Assembly (NCBI GenBank): GCA_026988195.1
Contig: JALSLS010000483.1
Span: forward strand, 1 to 5,937
Length of the DNA stretch: 5,937 nt
Source of the DNA: Methylomonas sp.
Lineage (GTDB): Bacteria > Pseudomonadota > Gammaproteobacteria > Methylococcales > Methylomonadaceae
Direction: 5' to 3'
Numbering within the stretch: the stretch's first letter is position 1; the number at the start of each line of letters is the position of its first letter. This document shows positions 5,083 to 5,937 of the stretch, one piece after another. The position numbers and the translations under genes were made by a program. The notes below the pieces were generated by a model, which did not search any database, was not told the DNA's origin, and worked only from the letters and a program-made list of their open reading frames with translations.

Positions 5083-5113
5083 TTTACCATAAGTGAAGCA
5101 AACCTCCTGTGAC

Positions 5114-5665
5114 TTATAGTGGGTACTTTAATTTCTTGGTGCGCCCTATTGCAAGCAACGAAGCTACACCACTAAACATTAACCAAAAAGCTGCTGGAAT
5201 GGGTACAACCTGCACTTGAGCGTTCTTAAAATCTAGAGGAATATCTGAAAGGGTAAGATCAGACCATACGACTGTACGATGATTTGCATCCGATATAATT
5301 AAATCTGAAATACCTATACCTATTGCTTTAAAATCAAGTATTGCAAATAGAATATTATTTTCTACGCCTTTAAACGAAGCACCTCCGATTTTTGCCACTT
5401 TTCCAGCTGAACGCTCCCCTGCAGTTTGATGAAATTCCCAAATATTTGAATCAACAGTGACCGATAATAATTCAAGTATAGAATCTTCAAAATCAATATT
5501 TAAACCAAAGCCTTCAAGGGGGTAATCAAAATCGCTTCCTACCACCTTTATCGAGAAAACATCATTAAGTTTATTAACTTTGTTTAGTTGTTCAATAGAA
5601 ACGACACCCGCGTTTGCAAGCTGGCTTATTAAAATAAGCATTAGACTAAGTAGCAATTTTTTCAT
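5114..5665 (-). CDS. Secreted cohesin-like protein with VPxPA-type PEP-CTERM sorting tail
   Basis: This 183-residue exported protein has a signal peptide (MKKLLLSLMLILISQLANA, cut after residue 19). Residues about 35-152 look like a cohesin-type beta sandwich. F-S-I-K-V-V-G is followed by G-F-G-L-N-I-D-F-E-D-S-I-L-E-L-L-S-V, then a G-K-V-A-K-I-G-G stretch and N-N-I-L-F-A-I-L-D-F-K-A-I-G-I-G. This matches the order of cohesin strands, although similarity is by pattern only. The C-terminus is a sorting signal: VPIPAAFWLMFSG from residue 154, a hydrophobic helix to about 173, then basic GRTKKLK. That is the VPLPA-CTERM variant of the PEP-CTERM tail, normally cut and processed by an exosortase at the cell surface. 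AGGAGA lies six bases before the ATG. The gene follows a dockerin-bearing gene on the same strand. Confidence 0.8.
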   Translation of the reverse strand: MKKLLLSLMLILISQLANAGVVSIEQLNKVNKLNDVFSIKVVGSDFDYPLEGFGLNIDFEDSILELLSVTVDSNIWEFHQTAGERSAGKVAKIGGASFKGVENNILFAILDFKAIGIGISDLIISDANHRTVVWSDLTLSDIPLDFKNAQVQVVPIPAAFWLMFSGVASLLAIGRTKKLKYPL

Positions 5666-5671
5666 TATTAT

Positions 5672-5677
5672 TCTCCT
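5672..5677 (-). promoter_or_regulatory. Strong ribosome binding site of the cohesin-like gene
   Basis: AGGAGA on the minus strand stands six bases ahead of the ATG at 5665. It is the best Shine-Dalgarno match in the window and fixes the start. It suggests independent, efficient translation rather than coupling to the upstream gene. Confidence 0.75.
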
Positions 5678-5696
5678 GATTAACGTTATAAATGCA

Positions 5697-5716
5697 GGAA
5701 AATTAAATTAATTTCC
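5697..5716. promoter_or_regulatory. AT-rich near-palindrome upstream of the cohesin-like gene
   Basis: GGAAAATTAA (5697-5706) and TTAATTTCC (5708-5716) are inverted copies with one extra base. The site lies about 30 bases ahead of the cohesin-gene start, where a promoter or operator would be expected. No clear -35/-10 pair could be assigned around it, and AT-rich chance symmetry is possible. Confidence 0.25.
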
Positions 5717-5730
5717 CACATTAAGTTTTT

Positions 5731-5763
5731 GTACCCCATTCATAAGAACTGAGGATGGGGTAC
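5731..5763 (-). terminator. 9-bp perfect hairpin between dockerin and cohesin genes
   Basis: GTACCCCAT (5731-5739) and ATGGGGTAC (5755-5763) pair perfectly around a 15-base loop, in which TCA/TGA can pair further. It begins 19 bases after the dockerin-gene stop. On the minus strand it is followed by A-rich rather than T-rich sequence, so it is not a classical intrinsic terminator. It may stabilise the 3' end of the dockerin mRNA or lower read-through into the cohesin gene. Confidence 0.45.
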
Positions 5764-5782
5764 AGGTGGTATTACCCTAATT

Positions 5783-5937
5783 TTATTTATTAGCAGAAGG
5801 CCCAGGCTCGACATTAAACATCAGTTTTAAAAGACTTAAATCTCGTGCATTGACAAAACCATCGCCATTAAAGTCAGCATCAGCATCTTCTGTTAAATAC
5901 ACTAGTTTAAATATACTCAGGTCGCGTGCATTGACGA
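5783..5937 (-). CDS. C-terminal dockerin type I domain of a larger protein (cut by right edge)
   Basis: The minus strand reads open from the edge to TAA at 5785-5783, giving 50 residues that end a larger protein. They form a dockerin-type duplicated calcium-loop/helix unit. The first, partial repeat is VNARDLSIFKLVYL. The second is complete, DFNGDGFVNARDLSLLKLMF at visible residues 21-40. In the second loop Asp21, Asn23, Asp25 and Asp32 occupy calcium positions 1, 3, 5 and 12. The two copies share VNARDLS exactly, the internal symmetry expected of dockerin. The protein ends with a short tail EPGPSANK and no membrane anchor. Dockerins bind cohesins, and the next gene on this strand encodes a cohesin-like protein. 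The catalytic or binding part of this protein lies outside the window and is unknown. Confidence 0.85.
   Translation of the reverse strand, partial: VNARDLSIFKLVYLTEDADADFNGDGFVNARDLSLLKLMFNVEPGPSANK

Larger units (their letters stand above)
4131..5113. other. 983-bp gene-free, repeat-rich interval
   Basis: No intact gene is readable here on either strand. From left to right it holds a weak hairpin after yceI (4163-4184), a 9-bp inverted repeat CTAAGGAAC/GTTCCTTAG (4273-4281 and 4420-4428) enclosing a REP-like hairpin, and a 292-bp element with terminal inverted repeats. An hsdM remnant, a 103-bp palindromic miniature element with target duplication, and a GC-rich hairpin facing the cohesin gene follow. 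The individual pieces are listed separately. The density suggests repeated small insertions into a neutral site. Confidence 0.75.

Overview
The window looks like chromosomal DNA from an AT-rich proteobacterium, most likely a gammaproteobacterium. The UspA, YceI, TM2 and CobT/CobU sequences have a gammaproteobacterial flavour, and one gene carries a VPxPA-type PEP-CTERM sorting tail, which implies an exosortase and an exopolysaccharide-linked surface. The style of the dispersed repeats reminds me of gamma-methanotroph (Methylococcales) genomes. That is a weak, memory-based inference and has not been checked.

Left half, minus strand (3386 down to 1): a tight run of genes reads from a five-helix membrane protein of unknown function (2877-3386) through uspA (2425-2868), cobU (1911-2432) and cobT (867-1907) to a small OB-like/TM2 membrane protein (426-842). 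The junctions are an 8-nt gap, an 8-nt overlap, a 3-nt gap and a 24-nt gap. After about 340 bp without a gene, the first 27 codons of cobS run off the left edge (1-82). CobU, CobT and CobS are the three enzymes that assemble the lower nucleotide loop of cobalamin, so this is a cobinamide-activation and loop-assembly locus. A universal stress protein gene is built into the same transcription unit. No cobalamin riboswitch was recognised.

Middle, plus strand: a divergent gene (3543-4130) encodes an exported YceI-family protein. The shared upstream region holds a perfect 8+8 bp palindrome over a plausible promoter for the minus-strand operon.

4131-5113 has no intact gene but is dense in structure. 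It contains a REP-like hairpin whose 20-nt core recurs exactly at 202-221, a 292-bp element with 22-bp terminal inverted repeats and internal repeats, and the decayed start of a type I methyltransferase gene (hsdM). It also contains a 103-bp palindromic miniature element flanked by an exact 8-bp target duplication, and a strong GC-rich hairpin. This is a graveyard of small non-autonomous elements.

Right end, minus strand: a secreted cohesin-like protein with a PEP-CTERM-type tail (5114-5665) lies directly downstream of a gene whose visible C-terminus is a dockerin type I repeat pair (5783-5937, cut by the window edge). Together they suggest a non-cellulosomal cohesin-dockerin surface-assembly pair, with the cohesin partner sorted by exosortase. 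This is the most biologically interesting part of the window.
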